Positions 11,472 through 21,057 of a stretch of DNA of 64,000 bases are shown here, piece after piece. A program made the position numbers and the translations under genes. A model generated the notes under the pieces. That model did not search any database. It saw only the letters and a program-made list of their open reading frames with translations, and was not told the origin of the DNA. Each line of letters begins with the position of its first letter. Position 1 is the stretch's first letter. Source of the DNA: Saururus chinensis (taxonomy: Eukaryota > Streptophyta > Magnoliopsida > Piperales > Saururaceae); contig CP141143.1 of the NCBI GenBank assembly GCA_035235625.1, forward strand, positions 32,535,178 through 32,599,177. The letters run 5' to 3'.

Positions 11472-13960
11472 TGTAACAGTTGAGATTTTTCAACGCATTT
11501 TTTAAAAAAAAAACTCAAAATTGTTTTCCAATATAACGATTGTAAATCAAAAAAAATGACGAACTTTGAAAACCTGTGAAAGCTGTCTTATAATTTAAAA
11601 TATCACGCATTAATTTTTACCATACAAAATTTTCTTGTCAATAAAACATCCTACAACCAAACCAAGCATTCTCAGGTGCTACTCGAAAACAAAAATATGA
11701 AATAAATTGTCATAATCATAGAATTTAAATACAAATATATCCTAGTCATCCTTGAGTACAAGTCTCATAAACATTCTAAAATCTAATCCAAATTGCAAGC
11801 GCAAAAAGTATAAACACTTTATTCTTATCTCACCCAACACATCAGATCGTGGCAAAAAAAGACTCGCAATGAGTCAGAGATTAAACTTGAGCCAATAGAA
11901 TTCAATCCAACCACAAAAACAAGCATCTATCTTGAGGTACTCTCTGTCACAAACTTGCAAAAGCCTCTTGAACATCGGGGCTAAAAATGAGAAAATGAGT
12001 ATTTTCATACTCAATAGGAAATACTCAGTGTGGGAGTTCTAAGGAATGAACTATGTAAGTCTATACATAGATGCATTCATGCAACACAAACATGAAGAAA
12101 GTAGACATATAATAATCAAAGCCTCACCCTATAACAAAACCATGCACATCCACATACAATCATGCCAAATATCCTTACACTTTTACACTTATAGTCATAC
12201 TCGTACAATCCTTACACTTACAATCTTACTCAAAACATTCTTAAATCTTACTCATACCATCTTACAGAAATTCTTAATCAAAACATTCTTACAATCTTAC
12301 TCATAAACATACGCTTACAGTCTTGCTCAGAAATGTACTCTTACAGTCTTATTTAGAAAACTTATTTTTATAGTCTTGCTCGGAAACTTACTCTTACATT
12401 CTTACTCAGAATCTTACACTTACTCAGAAACTTACTTACTCATACGATCGTACAAATATTATCAACCACTAAATCTCATTATAAATAATAAGCTCTAGCG
12501 TCCAAATAGAAAAGAATACCACTAGGGAATCACCATAACCTCCGGAGAGTAACTAGACGCCATGGAATTTTCTGAAGGCAAGACGTGCCTATGCTCATGA
12601 GGCACAAGATCAAATAGGTAAGAGTAGATCCATAATACTACTTACCTAAGCACACAAATGCCTACACTCTAGGGGCCATACAGAGCGAACTAAGGGAGAA
12701 AATCATACAATGTCGACTAAGGGTAGAAACATACAACACTCTCATTAGAGTATCAAATGTATAGGCTTAATTCAGCACACAGACAAAATAAAAAACATGC
12801 ATCGCTCTCAATAGAGCATTAGACGTCTGGGCTTAGATACAATACACAAACAACATTCCGCAAAATAAATACCATGAAAATACATGACAAATGCTCAACC
12901 AACTCAATATCGACTAGCTCAAACACAAAATTTAATCCGTGAGACCCTTAGGTCACAAAATTATAATGTATCAAATTAGATTTGTTTACAATTCAAGTTT
13001 GAATAAAGTAATTTATGCAGTATAATTATGTCATAAAATGTTTCAGTCTTATAGTCTTCCACTATCCAATGTGAAGCTGAGCCATTCTAAAACCCTAGCT
13101 CGTCAGGGTATTAGACTTCATTTAACCTGTCCATCTCATAATAATAACTCGCCATAAACATAAATTTACATATTCATATAATCTTCATCATCCATCTTAT
13201 GGCCAAATCATCTTACTCAAAATCTTTAAAAATCTCATTCCTGTTATGAACCCCTTATCAATACTTCACTTATTGTTCTTACTTTTCACTTCATAATATG
13301 TACGTTATGCTTGTACAATTATGATACACTCTTACTATTTCACAATCCACCATAAGTCTCCAAACCTAAGTCTGCTTACTTACTAAACCCTAACGTCCAC
13401 TTCAAACCAAATCAAACTCAACCCAATCCTCACCCGTCAAACTTACATGCTCTATTTCCTGTCATATAGTTACAAATCCATTCTAAATCCTTTGTCACCT
13501 CTTATTATCCATTCCCCATCTATTTACCCCGTCACATACACATATCCATTGCATAGGTGTATAGCCATCATACATATGTATGTCCATCACGCATACATGT
13601 ATGATACTCATAATTACATACATAGCTTACAACATACTCGCTAGCCATCACTAGAACACACATATCCACATACATAACACATACTGATGCTTACATGTTT
13701 GCCACATTCATAAGCAAACCTACCATATTTTATTTTCATTCCGTTATACATCATGCTATCGGATTATTATTTAGCATTCAAAGCATTGAATCATACAATC
13801 CTAATATGATACTAAACATTTAAAGCATGCCATCATAAAATTACAAGTTCAAATCCCCCTACCTCATAATCCAAGAAGTTTGATGGCGAGCACATGATGA
13901 TGGCGGCATCGGAGTTGATGACCAAAACCATCACCTAGTTGAGAGATTTCTTATCCTGAG
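11472..13960 (-). repeat. Copy A of a long LTR-like repeat family
   Basis: This stretch is similar over most of its length to 21230-24296 (opposite strand) and 24297-25130 (same strand). Shared landmarks include GCTAGCTCAAACACA, GGCAAG..TGCCTATGCTCATG and TACTACTTACC. Read on the minus strand it ends TGTTACA at 11472, like many Ty3 LTRs. No protein motif was seen. The right border is not resolved, and a clean target duplication could not be found. Confidence 0.45.
12160..12450. repeat. Degenerate TCTTACTCA-type tandem repeat
   Basis: A run of roughly 20-bp units built from CTTACA, GTCTTACTCA and GAAACTTA. It sits inside copy A of the LTR-like family and explains the local open frame on the plus strand. 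Confidence 0.5.
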
Positions 13961-14188
13961 GTTTAGGAAATGCTGGAAGTCACAGCAAGACGAGGGTGAT
14001 ACAAATCAATGCAAAAAAATTTTGCGATCTATGGTGGCTCACTAAGGGTGTCCAGGAGCAAGTATTGTGCCAAAAAAAAAGGCAAGTACAATTGGAAACT
14101 AAGGTGGACTAACTGAAGGTCGGCCAATAATGTCCCTAATTTTTTTGTGATTTTCTTGCCATTTTTCTAATCATTTTTTGTAGGAAAA

Positions 14189-14292
14189 TGTGACACATCA
14201 ACATATTTGTTTTTGTGTATTTGACCCCGGTAATTATACCAGTAGGTCGGGTATGGGGTTTAGTCATGGCTGTTGGGCTTTGATGTGTCACA
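14189..14292. repeat. Short element bounded by a 13-bp perfect inverted repeat
   Basis: TGTGACACATCAA (14189-14201) and TTGATGTGTCACA (14280-14292) are exact reverse complements spaced to give a 104-bp unit. It could be a tiny MITE or a pair of retroelement ends meeting head to head. No clear target duplication is visible. Confidence 0.45.
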
Positions 14293-15454
14293 AATGTTTT
14301 CTGCACAAATTTTGGATACACAATGTGTAAAAAAGTGGAACAACGCGTAAGACGTGTAAAAAGAAAAAAAAAGAGGTAAAAAGTGGATCGCATCTCAAAA
14401 GAGTTGTGCTCAGTTCATTTTCTTTATGGAATATCCAGAAGTTCCCAGAGAAAACCTGAGAGCTATTTCGGACCCTTTGTCGTGCCTCGTCCATTGCCAG
14501 ATTCTGTCGCTTCTTGCCGGAATGCACTTCACCTTGCCCACATAAGTCCGTTGGTACCAGCTAGGACCGCCGCCATGCCCTCCTTAATCCTCCATGAGCT
14601 ATAGGTGTTTTCCCTCAGTTTTCACCATGTTTCATCAGTCTTGGATTATCGGAGAGTTTTTCGTTGCCGGTTGGTACTCTCCATGGGCTTAGCTTCGCCC
14701 AACAGCCAACATCCCAGAGGCACCACTCAGAGATGCCACTACCTTCTCCTTTCTCCTCCTCATGGTTTCAATAATTTTCCTTTTTTTTCAAAGTGTTAGC
14801 TTGAGTTTGGCTATCGAACGATCGTCATTGTCGTGGGCCATTACTGATTGGCCACCATCGTTCCATCCCATGTCTGGCTGGAACCTCCCTCCCCATGCCT
14901 TCCTCTCCCTACCCCGGCCATCTTTGGCCCTGTCTCCAACCCCCATACTGCTCCTTTCTCCTTCTGCCCAAACCAAACGACCCATCTGTGTTGGTCATTG
15001 GGCTGCCCCTGCTGTTGACCGACAGGGGTTGGCTAGCCACTGAGAGTTTTTCCTTAGCCTAGCATTGATGGCAGGGCCGTCCCAACCTAGCTCCGCTACC
15101 CCCCAATTTGGTTTCACCCATTTGTACGTCAGTCACCTTCTACCCATTTTACATCAAATGGCCTTCGACCAGATTTGGTTTAGTTTACCTTGACCTGGAG
15201 ATAGTGGAGGTTGCCTCCATCAGCCTTGGCATGGAAATGGCCCTATGGCCTTCACTCTGAATCAGCCAGACTCCAAAACACCCCTTTGCCCTTTGTCGTG
15301 TGAGATGCATGCCACCCGCACCATTGATTTTGGTTGTGGGTGGCGATCAGCAATATTACCACTTTGGTTAGCCACCACTGCTTGGTCACCCTTTTGGGCT
15401 TCGGACCACAATGGTCCAACCCATCTCCCCCTCGAGTGGCCCTCTTTGTGTCCG
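14293..15454. other. C/T-rich stretch with no recognised gene
   Basis: Several overlapping short frames exist on both strands but none shows a known domain. On the minus strand the Athila-like gag fragment stops matching at about 15455 and runs into this sequence, so a deletion or rearrangement junction is likely here. It may be internal or LTR sequence of another element. Confidence 0.35.
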
Positions 15455-15617
15455 CCAAGAAAAGTTAGGATGATTTCTCCACCCAGGGTTATATGTATTT
15501 GAAAATGGATTGTTCTCAGCCCTAGGGAAGGATTGGGTGGCATTCACATGGTCTTGGACAAGCTCAGGAAATTGAGAGGCAGAGGGGCACTCAATGATAG
15601 TATGGGCTGGGCTAAGG
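15455..15617 (-). pseudogene. Athila-like gag, C-terminal fragment
   Basis: The minus-strand frame encodes the second half of a CCHC zinc knuckle (His and last Cys in AHTIIECP) followed by the family phrase YNPGWRNHPNFSW near the distal end. It is the continuation of the gag piece at 18586-19429, separated from it by the 2968-bp LTR element. When the inserted element and one TAAGG copy are discounted, the frame is continuous and the spacing is exactly CX2CX4HX4C. Beyond about 15455 the similarity ends, so pol is missing here. Confidence 0.75.
15613..15617. repeat. Target-site duplication TAAGG, left copy
   Basis: TAAGG here and at 18586-18590 flanks the LTR element exactly, marking its integration. 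Confidence 0.8.
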
Positions 15618-15955
15618 TGATGTGGACGATTGTCCACAAGCATGGAGTGGCGCAGGGAGGCCGGGAAAGGGGAGAGAGGATGGCGTGGCCATCAGACAGA
15701 AAGGGGAGTGGCACAGAAGAAATGGGAGAAGACAGAACTCAATAATTCATTTCATAATCAAATGAGGGCCTAGCCCTTACACTTAAATAAGCAAATTAAT
15801 GGGCTCACTAACATATGCCTAAGGCCTGTTAACATAATTAAAGAAAACCCTAATTAATCTAATTACCTAAATACCCTTATTATATAAAAGACCCTAAATA
15901 TCCTAATACGTGGCCCCAGTGGCACCCCTTGACAGCCCGTAGGACGTTCACAACA
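15618..15955 (-). repeat. 3' LTR of the subtilase-carrying element
   Basis: 338 bp, pairing with 18248-18585. Ends are TG and CA on both strands. A short A-, C- and T-rich promoter-like centre (TTATATAAAAG on the plus strand near 15880) is shared by both copies. Confidence 0.85.
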
Positions 15956-15966
15956 TTCCACCACGC
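15956..15966 (-). other. Likely polypurine tract
   Basis: On the minus strand GCGTGGTGGAA immediately precedes the 3' LTR. It is purine-rich and correctly placed for plus-strand priming, though interrupted by C and T. Confidence 0.45.
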
Positions 15967-16249
15967 TTCGCTTGTGCATCACCTCGTCCTCGAGGTGACC
16001 TAAAACTCCAGACATCGGGCTCACCAAAGTGCCACTGTGAACAGTCGGTCCGAAACTGTGGATGAGACACGCCAAAGGATGGAGATAGTGGGCCACTACT
16101 CAAAAGGAGACGTGTAGAAACCAGCACAATTATGATAGAACTGTTGTGAACAGAAACCAAGGGCAAAGCAAAGGAGTGGCCTCGACTTGTTAGATGCAGG
16201 ACAAGCAGACTGTCCACACAGGTCTCCAACAAGTGGGGCCATCCTACGA

Positions 16250-17962
16250 CTACAGTGCGCCCCGAAATGGCCCATAGAGGGCATCAGTAGACAGGATCAT
16301 AGTCAGCCCATAGAAGACATCAGACAGCACCAGCAAGGTCGACCCACAGAAGGCATTTAACATAGGCGGTAAAGGTGGAAAAATATGTGAAATGGGATAG
16401 TGCAGAGAGTGGGTCAGCTGTAACATTAGTAACATGAGGCACCCCCTGATTAAGGTGTCAGCCAGCTTAGCAACAGCAGAAAAAATGTAGTCCAGGGCAT
16501 GGTTAAGAAGGCCGGCTATCACGAGGCTGCGGCTACAGCCATATGAAGCTGGACACAGCCCAAAATGAGGAGAGACCGGCACGACAGCAGTTAACCCACT
16601 GTGGCCCTGAAGGACAAATACGGTGGTGAAATGTTTGGAATGGGCACATACACTCACAACATTCCCATAACGTGGATGTGCCGAAATCTGTCGTGGGTAC
16701 GAGAGAAGAAAATACTCCTTATGCGGAAAGGGATCCTGGGAAAATCTTGCGGCCTTGCAATTCGTCAAGCAATAGGATGGTGATGAGGAGCCAGAAGTGA
16801 TCAATCTCCCAGCGAAAATCATGCTCAGGAAATTTGGATCGAAGGGCAGTAAAAATGCTGTCACCAAAGTCCCAATTTTTCGTTCTGATGAAAGATTTGA
16901 AGTGACCAATCGAAAAATGCCCCCAACGAGCAGAATCCGCAGCAAATTTCCACGAGAATCCCGTGTGATCAAGCTATCTTCCTCTCCGACAAGGCAAGTT
17001 TGCTCCCAGCCCAAAGATTGTGACGATTTTGAGAAAGGAATCGCCGACTGCTCCTCCGGCGCAAAAATGGCAGAAATCAGATGATGCCAAATCCTGAATC
17101 GCTCGCAATTGCCAAAACGGGCGTTGCTGGCCGGAATCCGTGAGGTTGAGCAGCGAGCGGCGGCGGTTGGATGGGTGAGGAGGCCGGTGGTCCGGCGAGG
17201 AGTTTCTGAGTTCCCGACGGCTGCAAGATCACCTCCCCTGTTTTCGACTGTGAAACAGGGAGTGGATTCGGCTCCGAGGAGGACGAGCCAATCTGAGAAG
17301 CCATGAATCTCCAGCGCGTTATCCTCCCACCGAACTCCGTCACCTGTTTCTCCATCGACGCCAACTCTACCGTCCAGAAGGCACGCAACAGCTCTGAGTT
17401 GCACGCCTGGGTCCCTGATGAGATGCTTGAGGCCCGAGATGTCGCTGATCTTCTGGCCGACTCCGGTGGCTGGGATGAGGTGGCCGTCCGTCACAAGTTC
17501 CTCCCCATTGGCCGTGGTGTTGGCCATCACTATCCCTACGCCCGCATCCTTCACCACCACTCCCTTCTGCACCCTCGTGGTGATCCTCCTGTCGCATAAC
17601 ACGATCTTCCGGTCGACCTTCTCTGGGAACAGCGTCCCGGTCATGCAGAGGTTGCCGTTGGTGACGTTGGTGGCGTTGCTGAGGGCGCCGACAGTGGTGA
17701 TCCCCGGGGCGACGCTGGAGAGGCTGAAGGAGCCAGAACCAGCGTGGTCTGCGGAGTGGGAATCAAGGAGCCCCCGCTGCATGGCTGCGAAGTGTGGGAG
17801 TGGGCACTGTTGCGCGCCATGCAGGTCAGATACCTCGCCGCCATCGAATAGTGGCGCCACGGGAGGCGAGCGAGGCTTGGATGTCCGGTTGGCAATGCCT
17901 CCCCGTCCTCTGCCGCTGCCGTCGAATGGTGGCTGATCAGCGTCGCGCCGGACAGTGGGCAA
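16250..17962 (-). CDS. 570-codon open frame of the LTR element, containing the captured subtilase part
   Basis: This frame stays open for 1.7 kb inside an otherwise decaying nest of transposons. Residues about 59-174 resemble the centre of plant subtilisin-like proteases (see the captured-fragment entry). Residues 1-58 and 175-570 match nothing I recognise. The C-terminal 40 residues contain a loose repeat of ALYGP/VFYGL-type phrases produced by short tandem DNA repeats at 16263-16360. There is no signal peptide and no catalytic triad. It may be a chimeric retroelement ORF, a fortuitous open frame in GC-rich sequence, or a remnant. I cannot say it is expressed. Confidence 0.35.
   Translation of the reverse strand: MPTVRRDADQPPFDGSGRGRGGIANRTSKPRSPPVAPLFDGGEVSDLHGAQQCPLPHFAAMQRGLLDSHSADHAGSGSFSLSSVAPGITTVGALSNATNVTNGNLCMTGTLFPEKVDRKIVLCDRRITTRVQKGVVVKDAGVGIVMANTTANGEELVTDGHLIPATGVGQKISDISGLKHLIRDPGVQLRAVACLLDGRVGVDGETGDGVRWEDNALEIHGFSDWLVLLGAESTPCFTVENRGGDLAAVGNSETPRRTTGLLTHPTAAARCSTSRIPASNARFGNCERFRIWHHLISAIFAPEEQSAIPFSKSSQSLGWEQTCLVGEEDSLITRDSRGNLLRILLVGGIFRLVTSNLSSERKIGTLVTAFLLPFDPNFLSMIFAGRLITSGSSSPSYCLTNCKAARFSQDPFPHKEYFLLSYPRQISAHPRYGNVVSVCAHSKHFTTVFVLQGHSGLTAVVPVSPHFGLCPASYGCSRSLVIAGLLNHALDYIFSAVAKLADTLIRGCLMLLMLQLTHSLHYPISHIFPPLPPMLNAFCGSTLLVLSDVFYGLTMILSTDALYGPFRGAL
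17441..17788 (-). pseudogene. Captured fragment of a subtilisin-like serine protease (SBT1 type)
   Basis: The minus-strand translation contains consecutive hallmarks of plant subtilases: AAMQRG, then SADHAGS in place of the usual SAGNAGP, then APGITTVGA in place of APWITTVGA. Next come GNLCMTGTL, KIVLCDR, VQKGVVVKDAG and ANGEELVTDGHLIPATGVG from the protease-associated (PA) domain. Plant subtilases are secreted serine proteases with an Asp-His-Ser triad; no triad residue lies in this fragment. The oxyanion-hole Asn position is His. About 40 residues normally found between VGA and the SNATNGNL region are absent. It is therefore a rearranged exon fragment carried by the retroelement. Confidence 0.8.
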
Positions 17963-18233
17963 TCGCGGTGGCAGATCCGCCGACGATGGAGAAGGTGGTC
18001 GGTGGACAAGGGGAAGCTGTTCGGACAGCTGTGACGGACTGCCCTAGACAGGTGCTTCAAGCGCCGTCAGGCATTGCACGAGGGCTGCTTGCCGAGCTTT
18101 TAGGCTTGCCATGTCTGCAGTGAGAGCCTGTACTGCCACGAGGATCTCTGACAGCTTGGTGTCAACTATCACCGGGTTGGCCTTCGGGCTGTCCGCTGAA
18201 GCTAGAGTGAGAACAATGGCCGGGGATCTCAAC

Positions 18234-18246
18234 TGCTTTGATACCA
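18234..18246 (-). other. Primer-binding site, initiator-Met tRNA type
   Basis: The minus strand reads TGGTATCAAAGCA one base after the 5' LTR end. The usual plant site is TGGTATCAGAGC, so there is one mismatch. It fixes the orientation of the element as minus. Confidence 0.8.
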
Positions 18247-18247
18247 A

Positions 18248-18585
18248 TGATGTGGACGATTGCCCACAAGCATGGAGTGGCGCATGGAGGCCAGGAAAGG
18301 GGAGAGAGGATGGCGTGGCCATCAGACAGAAAGGGGAGAGGCACAGAAGAAATGGGAGAAGACAGAACTTAATAATTCATTTCATAATCAAATGAGGGCC
18401 TAGCCCTTACACTTAAATAAGCAAACTAATGGGCTCACTAACATATGCCTAAGGCCCGTTAACATAATTAAAGAAAACCCTAATTAATCTAATTACCTAA
18501 ATACCCTTATTATATAAAAGACCCTAAATATCCTAATACATGGCCCCAGTGGCACCCCTTGATAGCCTATAGGACGTTCACAACA
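18248..18585 (-). repeat. 5' LTR of the subtilase-carrying element
   Basis: Direct repeat of 15618-15955, 338 bp, differing at about eleven positions counted by eye. It abuts the primer site on its inner side and the TAAGG duplication on its outer side. Confidence 0.85.
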
Positions 18586-19429
18586 TAAGGCATATTGTGC
18601 ATGCATCTTGAGTGAAGGGAGTGGGCTGATGGGTTGAAGTCATAAGGAGGTCAAGCTTCTTACTCAAAGTATCAACTTTAGAGGATATGTCTAATGGGTT
18701 TTTGACTTCATACAAGCCACCCCTAGAGGGGGCATTATTCAAGGTACATAATCTACTCTCATTTCTATTCAACACAGCATGTTGAAGAGAATTTTCACTC
18801 AAGTCGTCAAAAAGTTTCTGTGCCTCATTTTCATTTTTTAGCAAAAAGGTACCCCCACAACTTGCATAAATAAGATGTCGGTTTTGTTCAGTAAGACCCT
18901 CATAAAAACGTTGCACTAATTGCCACCTAGGGACAGCATGATGAGGACACCTCCTAAGAAGGTCCTTAAGTCTATCTCAACTCTCATGGAACTGTTCAGT
19001 GGGAAGTTGGGCAAAAGTGGTTATGGTCTTTCTCATTTGGTTGGTCTTACCTATGGGGAAGTACTTTTTAAGGAACTCTTGTTGCATTTGGGCCTATGTT
19101 GTGATAGTGTTTGGTTCTAATGAGTGAAGTCATTCCTTAGCCTTATCTTTCAATGTGAAAGGAAAAAGGTGAAGTTTAACAGCTTCATCGGTTAAATTTG
19201 AGAGCTTAAAAGTTGTGCATAGTTCTAAGAAGTCATCTAGGTGCCGATACAGGTTTTCATTATTAAGCCCATAAAAAGATGGAAGCATTTGAATGACATT
19301 GGGTTTAATTTCATAATTTTGAGCAGCAACCGCTGGCAACCTAATGCATGAAGGAGAGGTGTACTCATTGGGAGTGTAATACTCCCTTAGAGCTTTAAGT
19401 GGTGCATCTATTAACTGATGTTCAGCCAT
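18586..19429 (-). pseudogene. Athila-like Ty3 gag, N-terminal part, with three in-frame stops
   Basis: The frame begins with ATG at 19429 and carries Retrotrans_gag family landmarks: IQMLPSFYGL, HLDDFLELC, LFPFTLKDKAKE, QQEFLKKYFP, LKDLLRRCP and RFYEGL. It ends in the first half of a zinc knuckle (CTIC) at the insertion point of the LTR element. The frame is otherwise open, but three stops occur at 19130-19132 (TGA), 19094-19096 (TAG) and 18977-18979 (TGA), each where this family normally has Trp. Gag would form the particle coat; this copy is dead. Confidence 0.85.
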
Positions 19430-19875
19430 GATGGGGGTAGAAGTAGTGTGGGTGGGGAATTTGTGGGAGAGTTTGGGGGTGTAGGGATATAAGTCGAGAG
19501 CAACTCAATTCTCCTAGATGTCCGCTCAGGCTCAGGGCCAAATGGTACTAATCGGGAGAGTAAGGAGCGACGACTACGCATACACCTTCAAACACACCAC
19601 ACAATTTGAAATGTAAAAAAGGGAATAATAAGAAAAAACTAACTAAGAAAAGAACTAAAAATAAAGAGAGAAAATGATCTTGCAAACCGAAGAGAAGCAC
19701 TATGCTTGTCGATGTCCACTTGTGGCCACAAGTGTAGAGAGCACGATCTTCAACTCAGCCTACAAGATCAAATAAAAAAAAGTAAGAAACTAAGAATTAA
19801 CCTCAAAACTAAAGTAAACTTAATCTAAATTAGATAGAATTATCCTAATACTAATTTAGTAACAAATCAACACCG
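19430..19875 (-). other. Leader between Athila-like PBS and gag
   Basis: About 450 bp without a coding frame, A-rich on the plus strand, in the position of a long retroelement 5' leader. No other feature was seen. Confidence 0.5.
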
Positions 19876-19893
19876 TCCCTGGCAACGATGCCA
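19876..19893 (-). other. Primer-binding site of the Athila-like element
   Basis: The minus strand reads TGGCATCGTTGCCAGGGA. It is close to the TGGCGCCGTTGCCGGGGA site typical of plant Athila/Tat elements, and its three differences are all G-to-A or C-to-T. It lies next to the LTR end at 19900 and sets the element on the minus strand. Confidence 0.75.
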
Positions 19894-19899
19894 AAAACT

Positions 19900-21057
19900 T
19901 GATCGTTTATAATTAAACCCTTTGCAAGTGTAAAAGGTAATTGTACTAGGATAAGTATTTAAGGGTTGTCAAACCTCAAGGACGGATGGATTATCACTAA
20001 ATCTAAAGAGAAATTTGCTGATTGAAAACTAAAACAAACTTAAACTTTAATTAAGTAAAGAAAATAAATCAACTAGTTTAAAAATAAGAGATTAATATGG
20101 TGAAAATTACTTAGGAAATCGAATCCACTATAGAACCATAACAATTCCTTAACTTTTAATATTAATCTAGTGTAAATATGAACAAGTATTCTCAGCTACA
20201 AGCTAGAATTACTTTAGAAATAATCATTAATTAAATTTCGTGGCACGAACTATCTTTGACAATAGCACGAATCATCTACACTAAACTAGCATAGGCATGA
20301 CCCATCTAATCTTAGTATAACTCATCCAAGTCATTAATTATCTGAACATTAAAACTATTGTATGAACATCTCATCTAAATCACAGAAATTAGAATCGATG
20401 AAAATATCAAAACCATATCAATCTATCATCTACAAGATAATAAATTAACATAGACTTGAATAAACATGAAAAGCTCTTCCATTAAAAAAGAAATCCATAT
20501 CATACAATTGTCATCATTCACAACTGAGATCTAAATTAAAAAGAAAAGAAAATTGAAGCTTATCTATAGCTTCATCAACTCCTAAGTAAAAGAAAAGTTT
20601 AGCCTTTCATTGTAGAAGAAAGCACTTGAATCTCTATTAAAAGCTTTTAGTTCTCTTCCATCTTCTTCTTCCTTTTTCTCCTTAGAAAATCTACTGGAAA
20701 AGCCAAATATGTCTTTTTATAGGCATAAGTTCCATAGGAAGAAGTTCAATATGAAAAGGATTGAAATTTGGGTCGAACAAGGAAACTGTGTGTTATCCTG
20801 TTCGAACGCCCTGCATGCCCGTTTGAACGGCTACACTGTTTCTGCAATCTGGACAGTTTTATTGGACAGTTTTCTTGGACAGTTTTCCTGGATAGTCCAT
20901 ATTTTGTTCACTAAGTTTTTCTTCATGTCCATATTAGTTTCCAACTTGTTTATAACTCCGAAAAGTTGTCCAAATTACTTTAAAGCATGTCAAGACTATT
21001 TTGAATTATTTTAAACATCGTCCAAGTACTTCGATAAGCGCACTTTACCTACAAAAC
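19900..21057 (-). repeat. 5' LTR of the Athila-like element
   Basis: Read on the minus strand the LTR ends ..AACGATCA next to the primer site and contains CCTATAAAAAG (about 20714-20724) as a probable TATA box. The start is probably TGTTTTGTAGG at 21057, but no second LTR is in the window to confirm it. The LTR holds one GTTCGAACGCCC...GTTTGAACGGC module (20800-20840) that is also found in the unrelated 3.8-kb LTR. Confidence 0.55.
20714..20724 (-). promoter_or_regulatory. TATA-like box in the Athila-like LTR
   Basis: CCTATAAAAAG on the minus strand, about 340 bp from the proposed LTR start, a normal place for the LTR promoter. Confidence 0.4.

Larger units (their letters stand above)
15618..18585 (-). 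mobile_element. 2968-bp non-autonomous LTR retroelement carrying a subtilase fragment
   Basis: Two direct repeats of exactly 338 bp (15618-15955 and 18248-18585) bound 2292 bp of internal DNA, with a perfect TAAGG duplication outside. In minus orientation the LTR runs TGTTGTG...CCACATCA. The primer site TGGTATCAAAGCA lies one base inside the 5' LTR and is complementary to the initiator-Met tRNA 3' end with one mismatch. No protease, integrase, RT or RNase H motif is present, so it must borrow enzymes. The interior carries a piece of a host subtilisin-like protease in a 570-codon open frame. Eleven LTR differences, nine of them transitions, were counted by hand (about 97% identity), so insertion is not very recent. 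It sits in an Athila-like gag zinc knuckle. Confidence 0.85.

Noticed and set aside
11467..14185. TAGGA direct repeat as the target duplication of copy A
   Set aside because: The right-hand candidate at 14181 is not preceded by CA, and a 5-bp match is expected by chance over the distance searched.
14383..15043. Series of short plus-strand frames that might be exons
   Set aside because: No recognisable domain and no consistent splice phases; the surrounding sequence is retroelement-like.
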